From the NCBI RefSeq assembly GCF_025465275.1, contig NZ_JAODNK010000237.1:1-51707 (forward strand): DNA of 51,707 bases. Reading direction: 5' to 3'. Position numbers and translations under genes: made by a program. Positions 34,746 through 43,771 of the stretch are shown in pieces. Under the pieces are notes generated by a model, which had not been told where the DNA came from, did not search any database, and saw only the letters and a program-made list of their open reading frames with translations. Within the stretch, counting starts at the first letter, position 1, and each line of letters opens with the position of its first letter. This DNA is from Nocardia sp. (lineage in GTDB: Bacteria > Actinomycetota > Actinomycetes > Mycobacteriales > Mycobacteriaceae).

Positions 34746-35786
34746 TCACTCGCCCAGCTGGACCGCTCGGCGTAGGTCGGCCGCGTACGCCTCGGGCTGT
34801 TCCCACGCTGCGAAGTGGCCGCCCGCAGGGTGTTCCACGTAATCACAGATGTTCAGGAACGCCTCGGCGTAGCTTCGGGGCTCCGGTTTGATGTCGCGCG
34901 GGAAGACAGAAAGCACTGTCGGCGTGTCGATCCGGCCGGGGAGAGTGGCCGGTTCGACGTAGTTGGCGAACGAGGTGCCGATCGTGCCGGTGACCCAGTA
35001 GGCTGTGACCCAGGTGAGCAGTTCATCCTCGGTGAAAGCCGAATCGTCGGACCAGGACTCCAGTTTCTCGACGATCCAGGCCGCGAGGCCCGCGGGCGAG
35101 TCGCCGAGCGCGACGGCGAGAGTGTTCGGCCGCGTCGACTGTTCGGCAATATATCCACCCTCCTGTCGGAACCAGTGCGCCCCCCGGTCGAGGTAGGCCA
35201 CCGCGTCGGGAGCGAGCATCGCGCGATCCGCCGTGAGCGCACGAAGTGGGGCGATGTTCGTGAGGTGCAGGGCGGCAACCCGGTCCGGGTGTTGTGCCGC
35301 AAGGATTTCCGCGACGGTGCCACCTACGTCGCCGCCGGACACCGTGTAGCGTGCGTAACCGAGCTCAGCCAGTGCGTCCGCGACGATCTCGGCGATCCGG
35401 TCGACCGACATGCCTGAACCTTCGAGCGGGACCGCGAACGGGAAGCCTGGCAGCGCGGGAACCACCACGTTCATGTCCGCGAGCAACGGCAGGACGCGCT
35501 CGAACCGCAGCACCGAGTCGGGCCAGCCGTGCAGTAGTACGACGACCGGGGCGCCGGGTGACACGGCCCGCCGGTGGATCACCCGGAGCTCGGTATCGCC
35601 CGCTTGCACTGTTACCCAAGGCAACTCAGCGATGCGGCGCTCGTGCACGCTCCAGTCGTATCCGTTTACCCAGCGTTCGAGCAGTTCGTCGAGGCGAGTT
35701 CCGGTGATGCCCCGCGTCTCGTCGGCACTCCACGGCGTCGTGACTCGTCGCGTCCGCTGGAGTCGTTCCCGTAGGTCATCGATCAT
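34746..35786 (-). CDS. Epoxide-hydrolase-like alpha/beta hydrolase
   Basis: 346 residues from ATG 35786 (a longer frame starts at 35804 inside the operator). The N-terminal EHN region (RLDELLERWVNGYDWSVHERRIAELPWVTVQAGDTELRVIH) is typical of soluble epoxide hydrolases, followed by HGWPDS, nucleophile region SGGDVGGTVAE (Asp as nucleophile) and late His in GGHFAAWEQPE. It opens epoxides or hydrolyses related substrates. Divergent from a TetR gene with twin operators covering both starts. No ribosome site, so leaderless translation is likely. Confidence 0.9.
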   Translation of the reverse strand: MIDDLRERLQRTRRVTTPWSADETRGITGTRLDELLERWVNGYDWSVHERRIAELPWVTVQAGDTELRVIHRRAVSPGAPVVVLLHGWPDSVLRFERVLPLLADMNVVVPALPGFPFAVPLEGSGMSVDRIAEIVADALAELGYARYTVSGGDVGGTVAEILAAQHPDRVAALHLTNIAPLRALTADRAMLAPDAVAYLDRGAHWFRQEGGYIAEQSTRPNTLAVALGDSPAGLAAWIVEKLESWSDDSAFTEDELLTWVTAYWVTGTIGTSFANYVEPATLPGRIDTPTVLSVFPRDIKPEPRSYAEAFLNICDYVEHPAGGHFAAWEQPEAYAADLRRAVQLGE

Positions 35787-35825
35787 GTGTATCAGCGTAC
35801 ACATGAATGTGTATGCTTGTACACA
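35786..35825. promoter_or_regulatory. Twin TetR operators
   Basis: Two perfect copies of TGTGTA-N6-TACACA at 35786-35803 and 35808-35825, centres 22 bases apart (two helical turns). They span exactly the gap between the divergent ATGs of the hydrolase and the TetR gene. Confidence 0.85.
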
Positions 35826-36385
35826 TGACTTTGCGTAACGCGGCCGCCACCAAAGCGCGCATCCTGGAGCATGCGCAACGCCAGTTCGCGCAGAACGGAT
35901 ACGCGGCGACCACGGTCAAGGGGGTTGCCGATGCGGCCGGTGTGTCGCCCAATCTCATCACCCGCTACTTCGGCGGCAAGGAGGGCGTCTTCTTGGCGGC
36001 GACGCGGGTGGAGATCCCGGTCTCGAATTCCTTCGACGGCGACCGTTCCGAGCTGGGTTCGCGCCTCGCGGCGAGCATCGTCGAGCGCTGGTTCGGTGCG
36101 CCCGAAGAGGATCCGCTGCTCGTGCTGCAACGCGCGTCCGGCGAACGCCCGGAAGCGGCGGAGGCGCTTGCCGTGTTCCTCGACACCAACTCGCTGGAGC
36201 CGCTGTACCGCTACCTGCGCGACAGCGGCCTGGACGACGTCGACTCCCGCGCGCGCGCCGCGGCGATCGACGCCTTCGTGCTGGGCGTATCGACTCGTCG
36301 ACGGGTTCTGCGTTCAGAACTCGGTGACCCCGCTGGACTCCAGGCATGGCTGAGCGCCACCATCCAACGCCTCACCGACGGGTGA
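35825..36385 (+). CDS. TetR-family regulator
   Basis: 186 residues from ATG 35825 (MTLRNAAATKARILEHAQRQFAQNGY). Helix-turn-helix ATTVKGVADAAGVSPNLITRYFGGKEGVF. The C-terminal domain is typical for the family. An alternative start at 35807 lies inside the operator. Likely autoregulates and represses the divergent epoxide-hydrolase-like gene. Confidence 0.92.
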   Translation: MTLRNAAATKARILEHAQRQFAQNGYAATTVKGVADAAGVSPNLITRYFGGKEGVFLAATRVEIPVSNSFDGDRSELGSRLAASIVERWFGAPEEDPLLVLQRASGERPEAAEALAVFLDTNSLEPLYRYLRDSGLDDVDSRARAAAIDAFVLGVSTRRRVLRSELGDPAGLQAWLSATIQRLTDG

Positions 36386-36981
36386 TCCGAGAGGTTCCGA
36401 CACCCGGTCATCGCACTGAAGCCGATCGGCACATACCGCGCGACGCTCTGGCTCGATCGGTATTCCGCAGTGAACCCGGCGGCAGCGGAGATGCGGTGCG
36501 TGCGCATCGGCATGATGGCGCGTTCCGCAGGCGTCGGATCGCAACGGCCAGTTGATCTTTCGCCGCGGTGCGCTGTCCGGTTGGGTCAGCGCGACCAGCG
36601 ACATGATCGGATGGCGCTGGTCGCTACGCGCGATGTTGTTTTGCCGCAGGCAGGGTGTGTCCGGCCGGCCGGGGGCGGCCCTGAATTCTCCTGCAGAAGT
36701 GGACTTCTCGTGCAACCAGCGCGTGAACTTGTCGACATCCCGTCGGCGAGGGCGATGGATTGCACGAAAAGTTCACCTCGGATCGATGCACGGAACTCGG
36801 CAATAGCGTGTACTGGTATCGACAAGCGAGTGCACGTACAGCGGTTCGCCGGACCAGCCGTTGAGTGCAGTTCCGACCCGGTTCTACCATCCATCGGAAG
36901 GGTGAACCGATCGACCGACGGCCGTAGTATTGGGCCCGGCCACCACGGCGTGGCCGAACAATCGGAGGGCGGAGGCGAAGT
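36386..36981. other. 596-base intergenic region without a convincing gene
   Basis: Open frames exist on both strands, but none shows a recognisable protein or a good start. It contains an imperfect 16-bp inverted repeat, TGGACTTCTCGTGCAA (36700-36715) and TTGCACGAAAAGTTCA (36760-36775), with two mismatches. It may be a decayed gene. Confidence 0.5.
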
Positions 36982-37218
36982 ATGACCGACGAGGAGATCA
37001 TCATCTCGTTCGCCCTGACCAGACTGGATAACGCGAACAGCGACCTCGACCTGGAAGACGTTGCCGCCCTGGTAGTGCGCCGCCTAACCCCCGATCAGAT
37101 GCTCGACCTCGCCACCCGCAATCTCGCTGCACGAAATGAGCTACGGGGAGCATTGTTCGAATCTGCGGTTGAGCATGTGCTCAGGGCCGTCCTGACGGCC
37201 CGAGGGCCTGTCGACTAA
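36982..37218 (+). CDS. Small hypothetical acidic protein
   Basis: 78 residues (MTDEEIIISFALTRLDNANSDLDLEDVAALVVRR...), all-helical in appearance, acidic N-terminus. ATG preceded by a good GGAGG sequence. No family recognised. A hairpin 51 bases after the stop could terminate it. Confidence 0.7.
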   Translation: MTDEEIIISFALTRLDNANSDLDLEDVAALVVRRLTPDQMLDLATRNLAARNELRGALFESAVEHVLRAVLTARGPVD

Positions 37219-37593
37219 CGGATCGACTCAACAACAGCGGGCCAGTTCACCCCCGAATGGACATAACGGCCGAACGCACGCTCATCGGCAGAACAGTGCG
37301 TTCGGCAGATACGCCCAAGCCGCTGGAAACGCCGACCGGTGACGTCAATTTGCGCCGATGCCACGGATCTCGACCGGGCCGCACGACGCCATAGTTGACC
37401 GATGATCGACGGCGGATTTCACCAGCACAGCCACCCACCACTATCGGGGTTCAGCAGAAGCGTCGGATCTGGCTCTGCGAACGCTGGCCGACACGACATA
37501 CCCCGCGCCCGATGAGTGAACGGCGGTAGGCATCGTTGCGGTGCCGAAATCTCGAGCACCACGGTTCGGTTCGTAGGTCACCTGGCAGACTCG
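37219..37593. other. 375-base intergenic region
   Basis: No gene supported. Contains the hairpin at 37269-37306. An open minus-strand frame (37247-37441) has no recognisable content. Confidence 0.5.
37269..37306 (+). terminator. Hairpin terminator
   Basis: Perfect 11-bp stem, GCCGAACGCAC (37269-37279) and GTGCGTTCGGC (37296-37306), 16-nt loop, downstream of the 78-residue protein gene. Confidence 0.65.
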
Positions 37594-38127
37594 GTGTCTG
37601 TGTCCCAAGCTGATGAGTCCGCGGTCGCACCACCTGTGTCCCCCCGTTCCGGCGGCGCGGCGGTAGGACGCCGGGCAGGACGGATCGTGCTGGGATTGGG
37701 CAGCCTGGGAGTACTTTTCGGGCTCTATCTGCCGTTGGTGCATTATCCCGGCCTCAATTCTGACTACTCGTTGATGTCGTCCTCGCAGGAGCTCGGCACT
37801 CCGGGTGTCTATCTGCTGATCGCTGGGGCGGTCCTGGTGCTGGTGGCAGCGTGTTTGCTGTTCGAAAAAGTCCAGACCCCCGCGAAGCTCGGGGCGGTCC
37901 TGGTGCTGGCGTGCGTTGAGTCGGTCGGGTGTTTGTTCGTCTACGCGGTCGCGTTCACCCTGATATGGACCGCCTCGCCCGACCTCATCGACTCCGATGC
38001 GCGCACACACTATTTCGTCGAAGCCGGCTTCCGGTACGGCGCCCTGGTTCCGGTCCTCTCGTGCGGGCTGATGATCGCAGGCGCGCTGTGGTGGTACATC
38101 GACGCTCGCCAGGCGCGGGAAAACTAG
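37594..38127 (+). CDS. Membrane protein of unknown function, four hydrophobic segments
   Basis: 177 residues from GTG 37594 (GTG 37600 equally possible). A polar N-terminus is followed by four hydrophobic segments (RIVLGLGSLGVLFGLYLPL, VYLLIAGAVLVLVAACLLF, GAVLVLACVESVGCLFVYAVAF, ALVPVLSCGLMIAGALWWY). The loop between helices 1 and 2 is about 30 residues. No ribosome site is visible. No family recognised; the layout resembles small four-helix actinobacterial membrane proteins. Confidence 0.78.
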   Translation: MSVSQADESAVAPPVSPRSGGAAVGRRAGRIVLGLGSLGVLFGLYLPLVHYPGLNSDYSLMSSSQELGTPGVYLLIAGAVLVLVAACLLFEKVQTPAKLGAVLVLACVESVGCLFVYAVAFTLIWTASPDLIDSDARTHYFVEAGFRYGALVPVLSCGLMIAGALWWYIDARQAREN

Positions 38128-38345
38128 GTGCGACAACGCTATTCACCCTGCCGAGGTGGCGGCGTCCTCACGCTAGGGCATCGTGCCGCGGTCGATCGAT
38201 GGTATCCGCGCGTCGTAGACGGGCAGCGCGAATTTCGTTGTCCACCATTTCATCCCGAGCCAGGGCGCCACTGAGCCGCCCTGAGCGCTGTATGCCGGGC
38301 GGTACCGAGGTGCGCCAGTGTGGTCGATTGATCTAGGTTCAGCGC

Positions 38346-38855
38346 ATGATCTCGGTAGGCAGGCTCGGTGTGATGATGGTTGTGATCGGGTGTCTGGCTG
38401 CGGCCGGATGTAGCAAGGACGACAGCCCGCGCGCGTGGTACTCGCCGAAGGCGGGCAGCGGCACCGAGGACCGGCACGTGGTCATCCTTGACGGCACGAC
38501 CGACGGATCGACCACGGCCACCGTGCATGCGACCTACCGGTGCCCGTCCTCGGAGCGGCCCGGCGGCAAGATGAACGCCTCATTGAGCTACGGCGGCAAG
38601 GCCAACGGCCCGCGCGGCGACAAGGACGACATCGCGGTCACCTGCGATGGTGTCGAGCACCCCTTCGGCATCACTTTCCCCGGTGCGTTTCCGGCGAACG
38701 ATGATCACATCTATGCCGATGTCTTGATGTGGCTGCCCACCGGTCCCTCCACCACGATCCCGGGACCGATACCCGGCACCGCCGGCATGGTCTCCACCGA
38801 CCTACAGGACGTCGCGAGCGACGCCGGGCACAACCTCGCACTGAAGACAGGGTGA
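38346..38855 (+). CDS. Small secreted lipoprotein
   Basis: 169 residues. Signal peptide with lipobox LAAAGC, Cys22 acylated, then a serine- and charge-rich linker and a domain with two Cys (YRCPSS and VTCDGV) that may form a disulfide. Likely anchored on the outer face of the cytoplasmic membrane. No specific family recognised. Confidence 0.85.
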   Translation: MISVGRLGVMMVVIGCLAAAGCSKDDSPRAWYSPKAGSGTEDRHVVILDGTTDGSTTATVHATYRCPSSERPGGKMNASLSYGGKANGPRGDKDDIAVTCDGVEHPFGITFPGAFPANDDHIYADVLMWLPTGPSTTIPGPIPGTAGMVSTDLQDVASDAGHNLALKTG

Positions 38856-39018
38856 TCACGCGGGTTGGTCTGATCTGTGGCTGGTGACCATCGTCGGCAT
38901 GCTGGCTTCGAACGCTGGTGCCGGGTCACGCTGGCCAGTTCGGTCAGCGCGGTAAGCGGCAAGAGCGTGCGTTGCGATCAAGGCCGGCTGTTCTGCATCA
39001 CCTACGGCAGACTGGTTG

Positions 39019-39360
39019 GTGATGCTTACTATTCGGGTGCTGACAGGAGCGGACTGGCCACTGTGGCGGCAGCTACGACTAACCGCGCTGGCGGAGGCGC
39101 CACACGCCTTCAAGTCGACACTCGCAGAGTGGCAGGTCGACGCAGAACACCGATGGCACTTACGTTTCGACGACCCGGCCACCTACAACATTGCCATTGT
39201 CATCGATGACCAACCGGTAGGGATGGCCAGCGGTGTCCCGGCCGAGAAGACTGTCGTCGAACTGCGGTCAGTATGGGTGAGCCCGCACGCCCGCGGGCAA
39301 GGCGCCGGCGGGATGCGTTGGGAACCTTTGGTTTTGCTGTCCCTAATTCGTCACCAGTGA
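39019..39360 (+). pseudogene. GNAT acetyltransferase, C-terminally truncated
   Basis: 113 residues if read through. The first 95 are a clear GNAT N-terminus (IRVLTGADWPLWRQLRLTALAEAPHAFKSTL...VELRSVWVSPHARGQGAG). The sequence breaks off inside the acetyl-CoA-binding motif RGQGAG, and the usual alpha helix and last strands are missing. The tail GMRWEPLVLLSLIRHQ is unrelated. A small hairpin (39349-39368) follows. Probably non-functional. Confidence 0.65.
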
Positions 39361-39393
39361 AGGTGACGTCCGGATCGGAGGAGGGCATATCTT

Positions 39394-40614
39394 TCACGAT
39401 GCCGTCGAGGTGATCGGTGGGGCGGCAGGGGCTCTGGAGTCCGGCACCCCTGCGTAGTCGGGCAGTTCGGCGCCGTTGATCGCGCGGTCGACCAGGTCGG
39501 CGAACCATTCACTGGCGAAATCGATGTTCGGGTCGGCGTCCGCCCCGGGGACTGCGAGGCTGCGTACGTGTAGTCGGCCGATCTCCTGGTTGGCCTCGAC
39601 GAATGAGCGCATGCGCTTTTCGTAGGCGGCGAACCCGGTCTCCGGGTCCCAGTCGGCGGCGGCTAGTTCTCCGGCGAGCAGGTAGGCGCCGACCAGGGCC
39701 AGCCCGGTGCCCTGCCCGGACATTGGGGACGAGCTGAACGCCGCGTCGCCGAGCAGCACCACTCGTCCATTCGACCAGCGGTCCATGACCACCTGGGCGA
39801 CTTGGTCGAGGTAGAAGTCCGGGGTGTCGTCGAGGTGCGCGAGGATACGCGGGGTCAACCAACCCATGCCGGCCATTCGCTCGCGCAGCAGGCGCTTCTG
39901 GGCCTCGACGTCGCGGTAGTCGACGTCGAGCTCGGCTGCGGGGAAGGAGAACATGGCCATCGACTGGGTGTCGTCCGGGACGGGTCGCAGGCCAGCGGAA
40001 CGCCCGGACTCCTGGTAGTCGATCAGCCAGCGCTCGAGCCCGAATTCGTTTGGCACACTGTAGAAGGCCAGTACGAGCCCTAGATGGCGGACGAAGCGCT
40101 CGCGCGGTCCGAAGACCATCTCTCGCAGCGCCGAGTGCAGCCCGTCCGCCCCGATCACGAGGTCGAAGCGCCGCCGGTCGCCGCCCGCGAAGACCACGTC
40201 GACCCCGTCCGCGTCCTGGGTGAGCTCGGCGATCCGGTCGCCGAAGAGGTACTCGACACCGTCGCGGGTGTCCTCGTGCAGCACCCGGGACAGGTCCCCG
40301 CGCAGGATCTCGATATCCGAGATGTACCCGTCGCCGTCGTTGTCCTGCGCGCGAAAGGTCTCGAGCACGTTCCCGTCTACGTCCACGGTGTACGCGCCGG
40401 CGGTCTCGGTGCACGCCGCGCGCACCGCCGCGTCCAGCCCCATGCGCCGGATGACCTCCTTGGTCACCCCACGCGCATCCACCGCCTGCCCACCCGGACG
40501 CAATGCGGGAGCCCGCTCCACCACGGTCACTTCGGCACCTCGCCGGTGCAGCCAATGGGCCACCGCGGGCCCCGCGATACTCGCCCCCGCCACCAAAATC
40601 CTGGTACCGCTCAC
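39394..40614 (-). CDS. FAD-dependent monooxygenase (UbiH/PHBH group)
   Basis: 406 residues from GTG 40614 with AGGAGG just upstream. N-terminal FAD motif ILVAGASIAGPAVAHWLHRRG, middle motif DLVIGADGLHSALREMVF, and GDAAFSSSPMSGQGTGLALVGA. Resembles hydroxylases of tetracycline/anthracycline-type and aromatic-degrading monooxygenases. Single gene; substrate unknown. Confidence 0.9.
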   Translation of the reverse strand: MSGTRILVAGASIAGPAVAHWLHRRGAEVTVVERAPALRPGGQAVDARGVTKEVIRRMGLDAAVRAACTETAGAYTVDVDGNVLETFRAQDNDGDGYISDIEILRGDLSRVLHEDTRDGVEYLFGDRIAELTQDADGVDVVFAGGDRRRFDLVIGADGLHSALREMVFGPRERFVRHLGLVLAFYSVPNEFGLERWLIDYQESGRSAGLRPVPDDTQSMAMFSFPAAELDVDYRDVEAQKRLLRERMAGMGWLTPRILAHLDDTPDFYLDQVAQVVMDRWSNGRVVLLGDAAFSSSPMSGQGTGLALVGAYLLAGELAAADWDPETGFAAYEKRMRSFVEANQEIGRLHVRSLAVPGADADPNIDFASEWFADLVDRAINGAELPDYAGVPDSRAPAAPPITSTAS

Positions 40615-40845
40615 TGCGCCTCCTGCCCGCCCGGAACACTGTCCAGATCGTTTTCTCGTACTCTGACCACCGCTGTCGGCGTATCTAGAGGTATCGACGA
40701 CGCATCCACACAAAATTCATCGGTGCACCGGGGAAATCCGATCCTTGCACGTGTGGTGGTTCGTACGATCCAGCGGAGTCAGATCGAATCCTCCTTATTT
40801 CACTTGCGGGAGAACAGGATACGAGTGTCGAGGCGAGCTGAACGG

Positions 40846-41700
40846 TCAGGATTTCGCTTTTTTCGCCCCACCCCAGAGTGATCCGGGATTGGCGCGGTCG
40901 GGATACAGCTTCAGCATTGCGTCGTAGAGTTCGGCGACTGTGCCGGTGGTGCTGTCGAGTCGGTTGAAATCGGCTAAATACTGTTTTGTCTCGGCCAGAA
41001 TCTTCGGGTCGTCGGGGTTGTCGGGCATCTTGTGACCGGCGATGACGTAGCTCGGGTCGAGGGCCGCGAGGGTGTCGGTAGCGCGCATCCACTCTGCGCG
41101 GGACTCGGTGGTGGTCTCGGCCATGTACTGGTGGATTCCGTTGTAGGCACCATCGCCCGCAACGACCAACCGCAGGTCTGGCACCCACAGCGCCGTCGAG
41201 CCGGGGGTGTCGGTGAAACCGGTTTCGATCACCTCGAAAATGTGACCGTTGACCTCGAAACGGTCACTGTCGAGAGCCTCGGGAAATATCTGTGGTTCCG
41301 GGATCTGGCCTGGAAAAAGCTTGCCCCAGAAGCTGTCGATATACGCCCGGCTGCCTTGATAAGCGCTCTCCTGGGCAGCGGCGGCGGCAGCGATCGCCCG
41401 GACACCGGGGAATGCCTCCGTCAGTTGCTTGACACCGAAGAAATGATCGCCGTGGCCGTGGGTGATGTAGACGTAGGCCAGGGTGCGATTGTGGGCCTTG
41501 ACCCAATCGACGAGCTGCTGGTTCTGCTCGACTGTGGTGAAGGTATCGACCAGCACCGCGTCGGTATCGTCGTATATCAGGGTGGCGGTATTGACCACCC
41601 ATTGCAGGTCTTCTTTGCCGGGCGGAAGATCGCGGGTCAGGCCGGGCCGCCGATTGCACAGTGTGTCGAATTGCAACGGTGACGACGCGATTTCGGACAT
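40846..41700 (-). CDS. MBL-fold metallohydrolase
   Basis: 284 residues from ATG 41700 (MSEIASSPLQFD...) with AAGGA upstream; an earlier in-frame ATG at 41763 has no ribosome site. The binuclear zinc motif is HGHGDH (81-86), with further ligands in GDGAYN and AGHKMP. Resembles actinobacterial SoxH/quinol-lyase-like MBL hydrolases. Substrate unknown. Confidence 0.9.
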   Translation of the reverse strand: MSEIASSPLQFDTLCNRRPGLTRDLPPGKEDLQWVVNTATLIYDDTDAVLVDTFTTVEQNQQLVDWVKAHNRTLAYVYITHGHGDHFFGVKQLTEAFPGVRAIAAAAAAQESAYQGSRAYIDSFWGKLFPGQIPEPQIFPEALDSDRFEVNGHIFEVIETGFTDTPGSTALWVPDLRLVVAGDGAYNGIHQYMAETTTESRAEWMRATDTLAALDPSYVIAGHKMPDNPDDPKILAETKQYLADFNRLDSTTGTVAELYDAMLKLYPDRANPGSLWGGAKKAKS

Positions 41701-41772
41701 CTCGCACGTTCCTTTCGCCGGTGGCACATCCAAGATCTGCGGGCAGAAAGTCGCAAGCGCCAATCCTAGCGG

Positions 41773-41821
41773 AGGGCGGTGGGCTGAGGACCGACCATCA
41801 CGGCCCTCAGCCCACCGCCCT
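41773..41821 (-). terminator. 17-bp hairpin terminator of the Pfa/Acc operon
   Basis: Perfect 17-bp inverted repeat at 41773-41789 and 41805-41821 (core GGGCGGTGGGCTGAGG) with a 15-nt loop, immediately after the accC stop. The longest perfect stem in the window. Confidence 0.88.
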
Positions 41822-41825
41822 TCCG

Positions 41826-43196
41826 TTATACCGACGCAACTGCCGCTTCGGTGAGGGAGCCGATCAGGGCGGTGTCGTGGGTGACGGCGCGGAAGCGGGG
41901 ATGGTCCAGGACGTCGTGCAGGAACTCCGTGGTGGTGGCCACGCCTTCGCCGCGAATGCTGGTTTCTGCGAGGGCTCGGCGCATGCGGGCGATCGCGGCG
42001 GGGCGGTCCGGGGCCCAGACCACGATCTTGGCCAGCAGCGAATCATAGTGCGGCGGAATGGCATAGCCGGTGTGGATGTGGGTGTCGACGCGAACGAACT
42101 GGCCGCCGGGCAGCAGGCATTCGGTGAGTGTGCCGGGGGCCGGGGCGAATTCGCGTTCGGGATCCTCGGCATTGATCCGGCATTCGATGGATACACCCTG
42201 CGGGCGTGCGCTCAGTTCACTCGACAGCGGCAGGCCCGAGGCGATACGCAATTGCTCGGCCACCAGGTCGATGCCGGTGACCATCTCGGTGACCGGATGC
42301 TCCACCTGCAGACGGCAATTCACCTCCATGAAGTAGAACTGGCCGTCCGCGTCGAGCAGAAATTCCACCGTGCCAGCACCCACATAGCCGGCGGCGGACG
42401 CCCCGCGCACCGCGGCCGCGCCGATCTGTTCGACGAGCTCGGCGGAGAGCCCGGGTGCCGGCGCCTCCTCCACCAGCTTCTGGTGCCGCCGCTGGAGCGA
42501 GCAGTCGCGCAGGCCCAAATGCACGACGCTGCCGTGGGTATCGGCCAGAATCTGCACCTCCACGTGCCGGGCGGGCTCCAGATAGCGTTCCACGTACAGT
42601 CGGCCGTCACCGAAGATCGCGGTGGCACTGGCGCGGGTCTGCTGCCAGGCCGCGGCGAAGTCGCCGGGCTCGCGCACCACCCGCATACCGCGCCCGCCGC
42701 CGCCCGCGACGGCCTTCATGATCACCGGATAGCCGATGTCCGCGGCCAGCTCTCGCGCCTCGTCCACACTGTCGATGGGGTCGCGGCTGCCGGGCAGCAG
42801 CGGCAGGCCCGCATCGGACATCAGGGCCCGCGCGGTCGACTTGTCGCCGAGCCGGGCCATGACCTCGGCCGGAGCGCCGACGAAGATGAAGCCCTCCGCC
42901 TCGCACACCTCCGCGAAATCCGGGTTCTCCGACAGGAATCCGTATCCGGGATGGATCGCATCCGCGCCGGTGGCCCGGGCCGCCTCGATAATCGCCGGAA
43001 TGTAGAGGTAACTGCGTTTGGCCGGGCCCGGGCCGATCTGGACCGACTCGTCGGCCATGCGCACCGCGAGGGAATCCCGATCCGCCGCGGAATGCACGGC
43101 GACAGTGGCGATTCCGAGCTCCGCGCAGGTGCGCAGAATCCGGACCGCGATCTCGCCGCGATTGGCCACCAGCACCTTGCGAATGGGCCGCGTCAC
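41826..43196 (-). CDS. accC: Acetyl-CoA carboxylase, biotin carboxylase subunit
   Basis: 456 residues, the length of stand-alone bacterial AccC. Carboxylates the biotin on AccB using ATP and bicarbonate. Motifs: KVLVANRGEIAVRILR, HPGYGFLSEN, ATP-grasp loop AVAGGGGRGMR, and EVNCRLQVEHPVTE. Unlike the usual actinobacterial acyl-CoA carboxylase alpha chain it has no fused biotin domain; the carrier is the separate accB gene, overlapping by ATGA. Last gene of the operon. Confidence 0.95.
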   Translation of the reverse strand: MTRPIRKVLVANRGEIAVRILRTCAELGIATVAVHSAADRDSLAVRMADESVQIGPGPAKRSYLYIPAIIEAARATGADAIHPGYGFLSENPDFAEVCEAEGFIFVGAPAEVMARLGDKSTARALMSDAGLPLLPGSRDPIDSVDEARELAADIGYPVIMKAVAGGGGRGMRVVREPGDFAAAWQQTRASATAIFGDGRLYVERYLEPARHVEVQILADTHGSVVHLGLRDCSLQRRHQKLVEEAPAPGLSAELVEQIGAAAVRGASAAGYVGAGTVEFLLDADGQFYFMEVNCRLQVEHPVTEMVTGIDLVAEQLRIASGLPLSSELSARPQGVSIECRINAEDPEREFAPAPGTLTECLLPGGQFVRVDTHIHTGYAIPPHYDSLLAKIVVWAPDRPAAIARMRRALAETSIRGEGVATTTEFLHDVLDHPRFRAVTHDTALIGSLTEAAVASV

Positions 43197-43771
43197 CGCA
43201 GCGCCTCGAACTCGATGAGCGGCTGACCGTGCTCGATGGCCGCGCCGTCCTCGACCAGGAACTCCGCGACCACACCCTCGCGGGCCGCAGTGATCGGAAT
43301 CATCAGCTTCATGGCCTCGACAATCGCGACCTGCTGACCGGCGCGCACCGGATCACCCTCGGTGATGAAGGGGGCGGCGCCCGGCTCGGGAGAGCGATAG
43401 AACACACCGACGGTCTCCGCTGTCAGCGCGAAAGTCGCCGTCTGCGAGGCACTTCCACCATTTCCGCCATTGTCACGCGACAAGCCGCTGTCCTGCGGCA
43501 CACCCTTCTCGGCGGACGGCACGGCAGACCGGTTCGAATCCACCACGGGAGCGAGCGCCAGGCCGTGCGAGCCGCCCTCCCAGCTGACCCGCAGCACGAC
43601 CGGACCGTTGGCCACGGTCACCGAGGTCGGGGCGGCGTCCGCCCGGACGGTGAGCGCATGCCGAGTGAGCACGGTGAGACTGTGATCGGCCTCGGCGGCG
43701 CTCACGGCTCGACCACCGGTCGTGGTGGGTGCGGTGTCCGGGAAGGTTTCGGTGGTGACGGAGTCGGTCAT
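43193..43771 (-). CDS. accB: Biotin carboxyl carrier protein
   Basis: 192 residues. C-terminal biotinyl domain with the biotinylation motif EAMKLM (Lys near 155), then EGVVAEFLVEDGAAIEHGQPLIEF. A central Ser/Gly/Asn-rich linker (about residues 75-110) joins it to an N-terminal domain of AccB type. Stop overlaps accC and start overlaps the carboxyltransferase stop, both by ATGA. Confidence 0.93.
   Translation of the reverse strand: MTDSVTTETFPDTAPTTTGGRAVSAAEADHSLTVLTRHALTVRADAAPTSVTVANGPVVLRVSWEGGSHGLALAPVVDSNRSAVPSAEKGVPQDSGLSRDNGGNGGSASQTATFALTAETVGVFYRSPEPGAAPFITEGDPVRAGQQVAIVEAMKLMIPITAAREGVVAEFLVEDGAAIEHGQPLIEFEALR

Noticed and set aside
36470..36985. 171-residue plus-strand frame in the long spacer
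   Set aside because: Low-complexity, Arg/Cys-rich content and no ribosome site; it runs into the start of the 78-residue gene.
41661..43226. 521-residue plus-strand open frame
   Set aside because: Fully antisense to accC, whose motifs are unambiguous.
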